From Paraburkholderia solitsugae (GTDB taxonomy: Bacteria; Pseudomonadota; Gammaproteobacteria; Burkholderiales; Burkholderiaceae): a DNA stretch of 64,000 nt. A program made the translations under genes and the position numbers. The stretch's first letter is position 1, and every line of letters starts with the position of its first letter. This document shows, piece after piece, positions 42,987-52,426 of the stretch. Location: the NCBI RefSeq assembly GCF_013177695.1, contig NZ_WOEY01000110.1, forward strand, positions 27,121-91,120. The letters run 5' to 3'. The notes under the pieces are model-generated. The model saw only the letters and a program-made list of their open reading frames with translations, was not told the origin of the DNA and did not search any database.

Positions 42987-43331
42987 ATGATGCTCACGTC
43001 CGTAGCAACGTCTGAAGTCTCCGCCCCGCGCGCACCGCGCGAACCACGCCTTCCCCGCCGCACGCATGTCGTCGTTCCGCTCGTCATCATCGACGTCACC
43101 GTGCCTGGCACTTCATCCGCAAGCGGACGGCGCGCGTTGCATACCGCCCTCGGAGACGATTTGCGACTCTACGTCGTGACCGTCGACCAACAACACGAGC
43201 GCGTAACCTTTCGTGTCGAAGTCACCTCGCGTACGCTCGACGACGTGATCGGCCTGCTGACGGCCACCCTCGACCGCGCCACGCTCGGTCGCGCGCAAGC
43301 CACCGTGATTCGCCGTCCACGCATCTATTGA
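42987..43331 (+). CDS. protein of unknown function
   Basis: This 114-residue protein has a basic, proline-rich N-terminus and a C-terminal half with alternating strand/helix pattern (LRLYVVTVDQQHERVTFRVEVT, then LDDVIGLLTATLDRATL). I do not recognise the family; the C-terminal half could be a small ACT-like or ferredoxin-like fold. The start could be 42987 or 42990. Its stop codon overlaps a FNR-like box. Support for the gene is its composition and placement. Confidence 0.5.
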   Translation: MMLTSVATSEVSAPRAPREPRLPRRTHVVVPLVIIDVTVPGTSSASGRRALHTALGDDLRLYVVTVDQQHERVTFRVEVTSRTLDDVIGLLTATLDRATLGRAQATVIRRPRIY

Positions 43332-43341
43332 CATAGATCAA
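43328..43341. promoter_or_regulatory. FNR/ANR-like box
   Basis: The sequence TTGACATAGATCAA matches the FNR consensus TTGAT-N4-ATCAA in nine of ten positions. It overlaps the stop codon of the upstream gene and lies about 255 bases before the lipoprotein gene at 43596. It suggests oxygen control but could be chance. Confidence 0.35.
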
Positions 43342-43351
43342 TGCTTGCACA

Positions 43352-43369
43352 GGCGACTTGCAAGTCGCC
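43352..43369. promoter_or_regulatory. perfect 18-bp palindrome
   Basis: GGCGACTTGCAAGTCGCC reads the same on both strands, ten bases after the FNR-like box. It could be an operator, or the stem of a terminator for the upstream gene, though the T-run that follows is weak (ctcaaatcttt). Confidence 0.4.
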
Positions 43370-43595
43370 CCTCAAATCTTTACACATCTTTGCAATTGCC
43401 CGCGGGTGGCCGTGTAGAGTCGCCGCTCCTGTTATCGCGTGTTCCCTCCCGCAGGCCCCCGCAAGCGTCCCGGTTTCTCCGCCCACGCCGTGGCAATCCA
43501 GTGAGATTGCCGCCAGTGCTGTCCGAGTTGTCCAATCCGCAGCTCACGATGCATCGCCTTCGCCAGGGACCCGCCTTTTTACAAAGCGTGATCCT

Positions 43596-44713
43596 ATGTT
43601 CCTGTCGTCTCTCGATGCCGCGCGCCGGCATGCCGATCTTCATTTCCGCCTTCATTTCCGTCGCCCCTTTCGTCGTTCAGCCGCAGCGGCGCTGGTCGCA
43701 GCCGGCGCGTTCGCCGCGCTGACCGGCTGCTCAGTCACCTTCCCCACTCCCACACCGCCGGCCCCCAATGCTGCTCTGATCAACGGCGGCAACGGCGGCC
43801 TGCTGATTCCGCTGCACGTGGAGCGCGCCGACGAAGATCACGCCCGCCTCGGTCTGCCAGTCCAGCTCGACGGCAAGCCGGTGTACATGGCGCTCGACAC
43901 GGGGGCACAAGGCACGCGGGTGTTGAAGTCGGTGCTGCCGGGTTCGAACTATGCAAGCGCCGGCGGCGTGACGTCGATGTCATTCGCGAACGGCGTGGAG
44001 ATTCTCGGCTCGGCCGTCAAGGTGCCGTTCAGCCTCGCCGGCACCACGCCAACGCCGATCGCAGCGCAAGCGGTGGACGTCGTGCGCTGCCTGCCAAACG
44101 CGCGGAAGTGCGTCGGCATGGACGGCTACACCGGTGAATTCGGCTGGGCCTTTTCCGGCGTCGTCGGTGTAGGCGCCGCGCAACCCGACGATAGCTGCTG
44201 TGCACCCAACCGTTGCGCGCGTTACCCGGCAACATCGGCCAACGTTATCTGGTGCACGCGAACTTCGCGAAGCCGTACATGGTGTTGAGCCCCTCGAGCA
44301 CCATCACGAAGGACTACACCATGGTGCCGATGACCCTGTCGAAAGACGGCACGGCGCAATGGCCGCGCGGCTGCGTGAATGTGGGCGGCAAGATGACTTT
44401 CTGCGCGCCGCTGGTGTTCGCCACGGGCAGCACCGGCATGATCCGCATCGAAATGGACAAAGCGCCTAACTGGACCGGTGACGGCGATGTCGGCAGTGTG
44501 CTCGATCAGGGCAACTATGAGACGGCCATCGGCACGGGTTCATGGGTGCACCGTTACGAGAAGGCGCAAGTCACGATCGTCAAGGCGAAGCCGGACGCGG
44601 ACCGCATCGTGATCGGTCTAATGGCGATGCAGAATATCGACGTGCTGTTCGACTTCCCGCGCGGGCAGTTTGGTTTGCATGCAGCGCAAGAGAGCGAACG
44701 ATTCGCCCCATGA
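43596..44713 (+). pseudogene. aspartyl protease-like lipoprotein gene with a frameshift
   Basis: Two overlapping frames together encode one protein of about 370 residues. The first part (43596 to about 44200) has a long N-terminus, a lipobox ALTGC (cysteine 45) and a retropepsin-like motif MALDTGAQGTRVL with aspartate 101. The second part (from about 44201 in another frame to 44713) continues with PLRALPGNIGQRYLVHANF and ends NIDVLFDFPRGQFGLH. The frame changes within about 44190-44212, near gctgctgtgcaccc, and fits a 1-base loss or a 2-base gain. The protein is otherwise well kept, so this is a recent mutation or a sequence error. Function is unknown; the fold suggests a periplasmic aspartic protease relative. 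Confidence 0.7.
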
Positions 44714-44730
44714 TGTTCACTAGTCGATAG

Positions 44731-44766
44731 AAAAAGGCCGTGCGGATTGAACTGCACGGCCTTTTT
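44731..44766. terminator. bidirectional Rho-independent terminator
   Basis: A perfect 13-bp stem (AAAAAGGCCGTGC and complement) with a ten-base loop, bounded by A- and T-runs, lies between the lipoprotein gene and the convergent glgP gene. It can end transcripts from both sides. Confidence 0.9.
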
Positions 44767-44797
44767 CATTTGGGCAAGCGCCACCAACGCGCCCGCG

Positions 44798-47251
44798 TCA
44801 CTCTATACTGAGCGGATTCACGTGCCAGATATTGCGCGCATATTCGCCGATCGTGCGGTCCGACGAAAACTGCCCCATGCCCGCAACGTTTTCGATCGCG
44901 CTCTCGGCCCACGCGCGCTTGTCGACGAAACGCGCATCCACCTCGTCTTGCGCTTTCGCAAACGCGGCGAAATCGGCGAGCACCATATAGTGATCGCCCC
45001 AGTCCACCAGGGTGTGGAAAATGTCTGAAAAGCGCAGTGGATCGTCCGGCGAGAAGAAGCCCGTGCGAATCTGGTCGAGGGCCATGCGCAGCTCCGGATT
45101 CTCCTCGTACACGTGCCGCGGCCGGTAACCGGCGGCGCGCAGGTTGTCCACTTCGTCAGCGGTATGGCCGAAGATGAAGATGTTCTCGCGCCCCACCGCG
45201 TCGCAGATCTCGATGTTGGCACCGTCCATGGTGCCGATCGTCAACGCGCCGTTCAGCGCGAGCTTCATGTTGCCGGTGCCCGACGCTTCGGTGCCGGCCA
45301 TCGAAATCTGCTCGGACAGATCGGCCGCCGGAATAATCAACTCGGCCACACTCACGCCGTAGTTCGGTACGAACACCACCTTGAGGCGATCGCCGATCAA
45401 CGGATCGTGATTGACTTTCTCGCCGACGTCGCCGATCAGCTTGATGATCGTCTTCGCCATGCGATACGCGGACGCGGCCTTGCCGGCGAACATCACCACG
45501 CGCGGCACCCAATCGCGCTCAGGGTTCGCGCGAATCTGGTTGTAGCGCACGATCACGTGCAGCACGTTCAGCAACTGCCGCTTGTATTCGTGGATGCGTT
45601 TGACTTGCAGGTCGAACAACGCGTCGGGATCGAAGTGCAGTTTCGTGTGATGCGCGAGCCGCTGCACGAGCCGCAGTTTGTTCTGCCGCTTCGCCTCACG
45701 GAAAGCGTCGACAAACGCGCTGTCGTTGCGCAGATTGCGCAGTTGTTCCAACTCGAACAGATTGCTGCGCCAATGCGTGCCGATCTGCTGATCGATCAGC
45801 GACGACAGCGACGGACTCGCCTGCGCCAGCCAGCGCCGCGGCGTAATGCCGTTGGTGACGTTGGTGAAACGGTCCGGATAGAGGCGCGCGAAGTCGGCGA
45901 AGATATCGCGCGTCATCAGTTGCGAATGCAGCTTCGATACGCCATTCACCTTGTGACTCGCGACGATCGCCAGATACGCCATCCGTACCCGCCGCTGGCC
46001 ATACTCGTCGACCAGCGAAATGCGGCGGATCATCTCGCCGTCATGTCCCGACTGTTCGCTGACATGCTTGAGAAAGCCCGCATTGATCTCGAAGATGATC
46101 TCCAGATGCCGCGGCAAAAGGCGCGCGAGCATCTCCACATCCCACGTTTCGAGCGCTTCGGGCATCAAGGTGTGGTTCGTGTACGAGAAGATCCTGGTAA
46201 CGTGCTGCCACGCCTTGTCCCACGGCTGATGATGAACATCCACCAGCAAACGCATCAGCTCCGGAATCGCCAGCACCGGGTGCGTATCGTTCAGATGCAC
46301 CGCCACCTTTTCGGAGAAGCGCCCGAACGTGCTGTGCGTGCGCTGATAGCGGCGAATCAGATCCTGCATCGTCGCGGAAACAAAGAAGTACTCCTGACGC
46401 AGCCGCAGTTCGCGGCCGGCCGGCGTCGAATCGTCCGGATAGAGCAGCCGAGACACATTCTCAGACATGTTCTTTGTGTCGACCGCGTTGCGGTAATCGC
46501 CGCGGTTGAACGCGCCGAGGTCGAGCTCTTCGGTTGCGCGCGCGGACCACAGGCGCAGCGTGTTCGTCGCACTGGTCGCGTAACCCGGAATCACCGTGTC
46601 GTAGGCCGTAGCGTTCACATGCTCGCTATCGATCCACTCGACATGCTCGTTACGCTGCACCGTGCGGCCGCCGAAGTGCACCATGTACTTGATCTCGGGC
46701 CGCGGAAACTCCCACGGATTGCCCGCGCGCAGCCAGTAGTCCGGCGCTTCGACCTGCTCGCCGTCGACGATCTCCTGGCGGAACATGCCGTATTCGTAAC
46801 GGATCCCGTAGCCGAAGCCCGGAATGCCGAGCGTCGCCATCGAATCGAGAAAACAGGCAGCGAGACGCCCGAGACCACCATTACCGAGCGCCGCGTCCGG
46901 CTCGATATTGACCAGCATGTCCATATCGACGCCGAGACTCGCGAGCGCCTCCTTCATCTGATCGTGGATGCCGAGCGCGAGTAACGCATTCGTAAACGTG
47001 CGGCCGATCAGGAACTCCATCGACAGGTAGTAGACGCGTTTGACGTCCTGTTCGTACTGCAGGCGCGTGGTCTTCATCCAGCGCGCGACCAGCCGGTCGC
47101 GCACGGCGAGCGCCGCGGCGTGCAGCCAGTCATGCGGGTGAGCGGTGACGGCGTCCTTGCCGACGCCGTACATCATGCGATTGGAAATTGAGCGCCGTAG
47201 CGCGTCGACGGTACTGTTGAGCTGGTCGAATTCCAGATCGACGGCTGTCAT
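44798..47251 (-). CDS. glgP: glycogen/alpha-glucan phosphorylase
   Basis: GlgP releases glucose 1-phosphate from the non-reducing ends of glycogen or maltodextrin, using pyridoxal phosphate. The 817-residue length is normal for the family. Conserved parts include YYLSMEFLIGR, GNGGLGRLAACFLDSMA, and the PLP-site region ending EASGTGNMKLALNGALTIGT with the cofactor lysine. The ATG at 47251 is chosen because cggagg lies just upstream; an ATG at 47281 is less likely. It stands alone and is convergent with the lipoprotein gene. No other glycogen genes are in the window. Confidence 0.96.
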   Translation of the reverse strand: MTAVDLEFDQLNSTVDALRRSISNRMMYGVGKDAVTAHPHDWLHAAALAVRDRLVARWMKTTRLQYEQDVKRVYYLSMEFLIGRTFTNALLALGIHDQMKEALASLGVDMDMLVNIEPDAALGNGGLGRLAACFLDSMATLGIPGFGYGIRYEYGMFRQEIVDGEQVEAPDYWLRAGNPWEFPRPEIKYMVHFGGRTVQRNEHVEWIDSEHVNATAYDTVIPGYATSATNTLRLWSARATEELDLGAFNRGDYRNAVDTKNMSENVSRLLYPDDSTPAGRELRLRQEYFFVSATMQDLIRRYQRTHSTFGRFSEKVAVHLNDTHPVLAIPELMRLLVDVHHQPWDKAWQHVTRIFSYTNHTLMPEALETWDVEMLARLLPRHLEIIFEINAGFLKHVSEQSGHDGEMIRRISLVDEYGQRRVRMAYLAIVASHKVNGVSKLHSQLMTRDIFADFARLYPDRFTNVTNGITPRRWLAQASPSLSSLIDQQIGTHWRSNLFELEQLRNLRNDSAFVDAFREAKRQNKLRLVQRLAHHTKLHFDPDALFDLQVKRIHEYKRQLLNVLHVIVRYNQIRANPERDWVPRVVMFAGKAASAYRMAKTIIKLIGDVGEKVNHDPLIGDRLKVVFVPNYGVSVAELIIPAADLSEQISMAGTEASGTGNMKLALNGALTIGTMDGANIEICDAVGRENIFIFGHTADEVDNLRAAGYRPRHVYEENPELRMALDQIRTGFFSPDDPLRFSDIFHTLVDWGDHYMVLADFAAFAKAQDEVDARFVDKRAWAESAIENVAGMGQFSSDRTIGEYARNIWHVNPLSIE

Positions 47252-47899
47252 CGAGGCCTCCGGGAAATAACGACGCGACATACGCGAACCGCATAGATGA
47301 CGGACGGGAGGCGCGTGTCGGTCAGGCGGGTTAACAAACAGAGTACGACATTTTACGACCCGCGGACACCGGCGAGCGCGAGCGGGTGCTCACGCACATG
47401 CCATGCCCGCCGGTACACACCGCTTCACGGGTTCTGCGCACGTATGCGGTGCAGACGGCCTGTGCGCGGCACTGCGCGCGTGCATCGGCCCGCAAACAGG
47501 CAAACGAATGGCGCACGGAGAAAAGCGCCTTCATAGGCGAGACAGCACGATTATTCTTTTCGACGTGTGACTAGCCGATGAATGCGTTGACCGGTTCGAT
47601 ACGTGGTCAAATCGGCACGCCTCATCTGCCGAACCATTTTGCCGAAGAGGTGTGTGGCCACGCGGCAGCGTCCCGGTTCGAAGACGCCGCACGGGTTTGA
47701 CCGTTAGTTGCATTTTATGCACCCGATAGCGTGCCCCGCCCTGCTGAGCGCTCAGCACGATTTCCGCGTCTCTGTAACAATCACTTCATTCGCCGCGCGC
47801 GCCGCCCTGACTGCTCGATTCAGGCCGCGCGCCGTCCACTTCACACAACCCTGCCGCTTCCGCGCCGCGCTGCCCCTCCGACGCGCCCGGCGCTGCGGC
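47252..47899. other. intergenic region between divergent glgP and efflux-pump genes
   Basis: These 648 bases hold the glgP promoter on one strand and the promoter of the DHA2 pump on the other. I see no convincing gene; short frames on both strands have no ribosome-binding site or recognisable protein. Around 47560-47720 the sequence is slightly AT-richer, as expected for promoters. No clear palindrome stands out. Confidence 0.5.
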
Positions 47900-49357
47900 A
47901 TGCATAACCCGACGAGCCACGCCTTGTCCGACAAACCCAGCGCCACCCGTGGTGCCACGCTCGACCAGACCCTTCCAGCGGACGGCCCCATGTCCGCCGC
48001 CAACCGCCGCGCGATGGCCGCCATCATGCTCGCGGTCGCGCTCGCCACGCTGGATACCGCGATCGCCAACACGGCCCTGCCCGCCATCGCCGCGGATCTG
48101 CACGCGGCGCCCGCGGCGTCGGTGTGGATCATCAACGCCTACCAGCTCGCCATGGTCGCGACCCTGCTGCCGCTCGCGGCGCTCGGCGACATCGTCGGGC
48201 ATCGCAGGATTTATATCGGTGGCATTGCGCTGTTCACGCTGGCCTCGCTGGCGTGCTCGCTCGCTTCGACGCTGCCGATGCTGGCCGCCGCACGCGTGTT
48301 GCAAGGTCTCGGCGCGAGCGCGATCATGAGCGTCAACACGGCGCTGATCCGCTATCTGTATCCGCCGCATCGGCTCGGACGGGGCCTCGGCACTAACGCG
48401 CTGATCGTCGGGGTGTCGTTCGCGGTCGGTCCGACGGTGGCGTCGCTGATTCTGTCCGTTGCCGCATGGCCGTGGCTGTTCGCGGTCAACGTGCCGCTCG
48501 GCCTGCTGGCGCTGGCCGTCGCGTGGCCCGCGCTGCCGCACACCGAGCGCGGCAAACACAACTTCGACCCGATTGCGGCGCTCCTCAACGTGATCACCTT
48601 CGCCGCGCTGATCTTCGCGCTCGGCGAAGCGGCCCAGCGCGCCTCGACGCAACTCGTACTGAGTGCGGCCGCGATCGCCGTGGTGTTCGGCGTGTTGCTG
48701 ATTCGCCGTGAAGCCGGCCACCCCGCACCGATGCTGCCGGTCGATCTGTTCAAGCGGCCGGTGTTTGCGTTATCGGCGGTGACCGCGGTGTGCTCGTTCG
48801 CCGCTCAAGGGCTGGCGTTCGTGTCGCTCCCTTTTTACTTCGAGGGCGTGCTGCACCGCAGCCAGGTCGAGACCGGCTTTCTGATGACGCCGTGGCCCGT
48901 GGTGGTCGCGTTGGCCGCGCCGCTGGCGGGCAGTCTGTCCGACCGCTATCCGCCGGGCTTGCTCGGTGCGATCGGTCTTGCGGTGATGTCGGCGGGGATG
49001 GCGTCGCTGGCGTTACTGCCGGTGCATCCCCATGTGCTCGATATCGGCATCCGGATGGCGATTTGCGGTGCGGGCTTCGGCTTCTTCCAGTCGCCCAATC
49101 TGAAGGCATTGATGGCGAGCGCGCCGCCCGAGCGCAGCGGCGGCGCCAGCGGCATCGTCGCGACTGCCCGGCTGCTCGGGCAGACCACCGGCGCCGCGCT
49201 GGTCGCGCTGAGCTTCGGCATCGCCGGCCGGCATGGACCGACACTCGCGCTCAGCACCGGCGCCTTCTTTGCCGGCGCGGCAAGCCTCGCGAGCGGACTG
49301 CGGCTGTTCGCGCCGTCGCACCGCGCAGGCGTGCATGCGAAAGCGTCGGCGGAATAA
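47900..49357 (+). CDS. DHA2-family MFS efflux transporter
   Basis: This 485-residue protein is a 14-helix drug:H+ antiporter of the DHA2 (EmrB/QacA) family. It shows the motif LDTAIANTALPAIAADL in helix 1, WIINAYQLAMVATLLPLAALGD, the loop GDIVGHRRIY and the antiporter motif C region (GLGTNALIVGVSFAVGPTV). The ATG at 47900 precedes a variable N-terminus; 47990 (MSAANRRAM) is an alternative. No membrane-fusion (EmrA) gene is beside it. The substrate is unknown. Confidence 0.92.
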   Translation: MHNPTSHALSDKPSATRGATLDQTLPADGPMSAANRRAMAAIMLAVALATLDTAIANTALPAIAADLHAAPAASVWIINAYQLAMVATLLPLAALGDIVGHRRIYIGGIALFTLASLACSLASTLPMLAAARVLQGLGASAIMSVNTALIRYLYPPHRLGRGLGTNALIVGVSFAVGPTVASLILSVAAWPWLFAVNVPLGLLALAVAWPALPHTERGKHNFDPIAALLNVITFAALIFALGEAAQRASTQLVLSAAAIAVVFGVLLIRREAGHPAPMLPVDLFKRPVFALSAVTAVCSFAAQGLAFVSLPFYFEGVLHRSQVETGFLMTPWPVVVALAAPLAGSLSDRYPPGLLGAIGLAVMSAGMASLALLPVHPHVLDIGIRMAICGAGFGFFQSPNLKALMASAPPERSGGASGIVATARLLGQTTGAALVALSFGIAGRHGPTLALSTGAFFAGAASLASGLRLFAPSHRAGVHAKASAE

Positions 49358-49362
49358 ATAAA

Positions 49363-49397
49363 GCGGGCGCACTGCTGTGGTAATGCGCCCGCGTTTT
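49363..49397. terminator. bidirectional Rho-independent terminator
   Basis: The stem GCGGGCGCA pairs with TGCGCCCGC around a 12-base loop and has a T-run (gttttt) on one side and an A-rich tract on the other. It separates the pump gene from the convergent threonine aldolase gene. Confidence 0.85.
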
Positions 49398-49427
49398 TAC
49401 GCCGCTTTCCATCGGCTGAGCGATCGA

Positions 49428-50435
49428 TCAATGCACGGCGAAATACCCCTTCACTGCGGCGATAAACGTATCGATATCGGCACGCGACACATCCTTATGC
49501 GTGACGAATCGCGACGCGTACAGCATCTGCGTAAGGATGCCCCGCTCCTTGAGCCAGGCTTCGAGCGGTGCGCAATGCTGCTGCGGAAACTGGGCGAACA
49601 CCATATTGGTCGCGATTGACTGCACCTTGACGTGGTCGATCGCTTCCAGACCGGCCGCCAGATGCGCGGCGTTCGCGTGATCGTCGGCAAGACGTTCGAC
49701 GTTGTGATCCAGCGCGTACAGGCAAGCCGCCGCGAGTACGCCGGCCTGACGCATGCCGCCGCCCAGCACTTTGCGCCAGCGATGCGCCACGTCGACCAGC
49801 GCCTGGCTGCCGACCAATACCGAGCCGACCGGCGCGCCCAGACCCTTGGAAAAACAGATCGAGATCGAATCGAACGGTTCGCACAGCGCCGCGACCGGCT
49901 TGCCTGACGCAACCGCCGCGTTGTAAACCCGTGCGCCGTCGAGGTGAACCGACAACCCGCGCTGACGCGCCAGTTGCACCGCCTCGCTGACGTAACCCGC
50001 CGGCAACACCTTGCCGCCAATGGTGTTTTCCAGCGCCAGCAGCCGCGTACGCGCGAAGTGGTTGTCGATCGGCTTGATCGCGGCGGCGATCTTCTCGAGC
50101 GGGATCGAACCGTCGGAGGCATTCTCGAGCGGCTGCGGCTGAATGCTGCCGAGCACCGCCGCGCCGCCGCCTTCGTACTTATAGGTGTGCGCCAACTGGC
50201 CGACGATGTATTCGTCACCGCGCGCGCAATGCGCCATCAACGCCGCCAGATTGCTTTGCGTGCCGCTCGGGAAGAACAGGCCGGCTTCCTTGCCGGCGCG
50301 CTCGGCGACCGTTGCTTGCAGACGCAGCACGGTTGGGTCGTCGCCCCAGACGTCGTCGCCCACTTCGGCGGCCGACATCGCCGCGAGCATGGCCGGGGTC
50401 GGACGGGTTACGGTGTCACTACGCAAATCGATCAT
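49428..50435 (-). CDS. ltaE: low-specificity L-threonine aldolase
   Basis: This 335-residue PLP enzyme splits L-threonine or L-allo-threonine into glycine and acetaldehyde. It begins MIDLRSDTVTRPTPAMLAAM, as the family does, with VGDDVWGDDPTV, and the cofactor lysine in ICFSKGLGAPVGS. HLDGARVYNAAVASG is also typical. The ATG at 50435 begins the conserved protein; upstream sequence in frame overlaps the next gene region and is not part of it. It is 35 bases below the stop of an NlpD-like gene, on the same strand, with no functional link known. Confidence 0.95.
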   Translation of the reverse strand: MIDLRSDTVTRPTPAMLAAMSAAEVGDDVWGDDPTVLRLQATVAERAGKEAGLFFPSGTQSNLAALMAHCARGDEYIVGQLAHTYKYEGGGAAVLGSIQPQPLENASDGSIPLEKIAAAIKPIDNHFARTRLLALENTIGGKVLPAGYVSEAVQLARQRGLSVHLDGARVYNAAVASGKPVAALCEPFDSISICFSKGLGAPVGSVLVGSQALVDVAHRWRKVLGGGMRQAGVLAAACLYALDHNVERLADDHANAAHLAAGLEAIDHVKVQSIATNMVFAQFPQQHCAPLEAWLKERGILTQMLYASRFVTHKDVSRADIDTFIAAVKGYFAVH

Positions 50436-50470
50436 GATGAGAGCCTTGTGTGTCCCTGTTTGTGTCAATC

Positions 50471-51235
50471 TTAGCCACCCGACTTCGGCAGCCACGCGAG
50501 CGGATCGACCGGCTGGCCGTTCTGGCGGACTTCGAACTGAATCGACGCCACACCCCGGCTATCCACGCCGACTTCGCCGATAGTTTGTCCTTGCGCGACG
50601 GCGTCGCCTTCCTTCACAAGCAGCGTGCTGTTCTGTCCGTAAGCGGTAATCAGCGAGTCGTCGTGCTTGATGATGATGAGCGGACCGTACGCCTCGATAC
50701 CCGTGCCCGCGTAGACCACCCGGCCGGTCGCGGCCGCCTTGACCGGATCGCCCGGATGGCCGCCGATCACGATGCCGTTCGACTTGCCCGGCGCAAAGGT
50801 TCTCAACACGGGTCCATGCAACGGCCACAGCAGCACACCTTGCTGCGCAACGCCGGCTGCACCGGGCGTCGTGGCCGAACCATTCTGACCGGCAACATTG
50901 ACCGGCGGTGTCACCACACTACCCGACGCCATCGGCGGAGCCACCCGCAACACCTGCCCGGAACTGATCGCCGAATTCGACGCAAGGCCGTTCCACGCCG
51001 CGATCTCCTGCGGCTTACGGCCATATGCCGACGCGATGCCCGTCAGGGTGTCACCCGGATTGACGCGGTAGTAACCGGCCGGCACAGGGACCGTGGCAAG
51101 CGTAGTCGGGCGGGATGGCGCGCTGCTGTAGAACGGCGTGCTCTCCCACGGCATCGACGTACAGCCGCTGAACATCACGCCGAACGTGGCTGCGATCAGC
51201 AACCGGGTCGCCGTGAATTGCCATTGTCTTGTCAT
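50471..51235 (-). CDS. NlpD-like lipoprotein with LysM and degenerate LytM domains
   Basis: This 254-residue outer-membrane lipoprotein has a lipobox FSGC (cysteine 25), a LysM peptidoglycan-binding domain (YRVNPGDTLTGIASAYGRKP) and a C-terminal LytM/M23 domain (PVKAAATGRVVYAGTGIEAYG, IIIKHDDSLITAYGQ). The histidines that bind zinc in active M23 enzymes are missing (AYGQ instead of AYAH; no HxxxD), as in E. coli NlpD, which activates the amidase AmiC. It is therefore probably a regulator of peptidoglycan splitting and not an enzyme. It is not beside surE/pcm/rpoS, so it is an additional paralogue. A gaggaaaat ribosome-binding site precedes the ATG. Confidence 0.9.
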   Translation of the reverse strand: MTRQWQFTATRLLIAATFGVMFSGCTSMPWESTPFYSSAPSRPTTLATVPVPAGYYRVNPGDTLTGIASAYGRKPQEIAAWNGLASNSAISSGQVLRVAPPMASGSVVTPPVNVAGQNGSATTPGAAGVAQQGVLLWPLHGPVLRTFAPGKSNGIVIGGHPGDPVKAAATGRVVYAGTGIEAYGPLIIIKHDDSLITAYGQNSTLLVKEGDAVAQGQTIGEVGVDSRGVASIQFEVRQNGQPVDPLAWLPKSGG

Positions 51236-51378
51236 GTGATTTTCCTCGACACTTTGATTCAATCGGATTCAATCAGCCCGCAGCATTCGCCATGCCGCCG
51301 GCGCGAGCGCCACGGCGCCTATCCATTATGCTGCCATGCGCGCCGGCAACGGAACCGCCACGGTATCGGGCTGGAACG

Positions 51379-51690
51379 TCAAACACTGCCCTCGGCTTCG
51401 ACCACCAGAATGCGCGCCACGCCGATCGGATGCGCGACATGTTCGGTGCCCACCGACGCGTAGAACACATCGCCCGTTTCCAGAATGGCCGACTGTTCGA
51501 CGCCACCTTCGCGATAGCGCATCTCCACGCGGCCGTCGAGCACGGCGAACACTTCCTCGCCGTCGTTGACATGCCACTTGTACGGCTGATCGGTCCAATG
51601 CAGGCGCGTCGTGATGCCGCCCATGTTGGCGATATCGAGCGCGCCCCACGGACGCGTCGCGGTGAAGCTCTTGCTGCGAATGATCTTCAT
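51379..51690 (-). CDS. small cupin-domain protein
   Basis: This 103-residue protein is a single cupin barrel. The two motifs are seen as WHVNDGEEVFAVLDGRVEMRY and ILETGDVFYASVGTEHVAH, with histidines and glutamates placed to bind a metal. The function of stand-alone cupins of this kind is unknown; they may bind small molecules or act as isomerases. The ATG at 51690 begins the conserved protein; an upstream extension in frame is unlikely. No operon partner is evident. Confidence 0.85.
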   Translation of the reverse strand: MKIIRSKSFTATRPWGALDIANMGGITTRLHWTDQPYKWHVNDGEEVFAVLDGRVEMRYREGGVEQSAILETGDVFYASVGTEHVAHPIGVARILVVEAEGSV

Positions 51691-51939
51691 GGTGAATAGC
51701 AGGTTGAAAAGCGTACGCTGTCGACGCGTTATCCGTGCCGCATACTGAACCAGCCGGCCCGCCAGGATCACGCGTTTCGGCTGGCCCCATTATAGGTGCT
51801 GCGGCTGGCGCACCCGTTGGCACAAGGTCGCATGAGCGCATTCGTGTGATTATTGAATCCTTTCAACCCTCGCCTATACTCAGTCATGCTGCCGCAACGC
51901 ACCGTAAGCAAAACGCCTGGATTCTGCGAGGAGTTGGGG

Positions 51940-52260
51940 ATGAACAAAGCCACCTTTCTGGCCGTGCAACTCAACGTGGACGATGTTGCGGCGTCACCGG
52001 GTTTGGTCGAGTTGCTGAACACGCATCTGGTTTTTGCGGCAGACGTAGCCGAGGCCGCCGACGCGCTGGTCCAGCTGGCCAGCATCGCGGGATTGTCGAG
52101 CGGCGTTGAAGCCAGCGTCGAGATTCCCGCCCTCGCGATCGAACGGCTGCGCGAGGCGCTCGACAATCTCAGCGGTTACGACGAATCCTGGCTGCTTGCC
52201 CTGGAACCAAGCCGCGCGCTGTTCGATGAAATAGGCCGCCGGCATCGCTCTCTGCATTAA
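51940..52260 (+). CDS. small protein of unknown function
   Basis: This 106-residue soluble protein is largely helical and acidic (VQLNVDDVAASPGLVELLNTH, then AVLE-type helices, ending LLALEPSRALFDEIGRRH). I do not recognise a family. The ATG at 51940 has a strong gaggag ribosome-binding site; an ATG at 51886 in frame would add 18 residues with less support. It stands alone between the cupin and DUF2968 genes. Confidence 0.6.
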   Translation: MNKATFLAVQLNVDDVAASPGLVELLNTHLVFAADVAEAADALVQLASIAGLSSGVEASVEIPALAIERLREALDNLSGYDESWLLALEPSRALFDEIGRRHRSLH

Positions 52261-52426
52261 AGCTGCGCTCGCGGAAACCCATCCGCACTGCCGCGCACCC
52301 CGACGCTCACTGCAAGCGCCGCCGGCCCGCCACTTTTCGCTCACCGCTCGAACCGCCAGATTGTCCGGCATGCTTGACCGTCGGCCCCGTCTGAAGGTTT
52401 CGGGCGAGTCAACCGGAGGAACCGCC

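Noticed and set aside
45113..46984. 623-codon plus-strand open frame opposite glgP
   Set aside because: The whole frame lies over a complete and strongly conserved phosphorylase gene on the other strand and has no recognisable domain.
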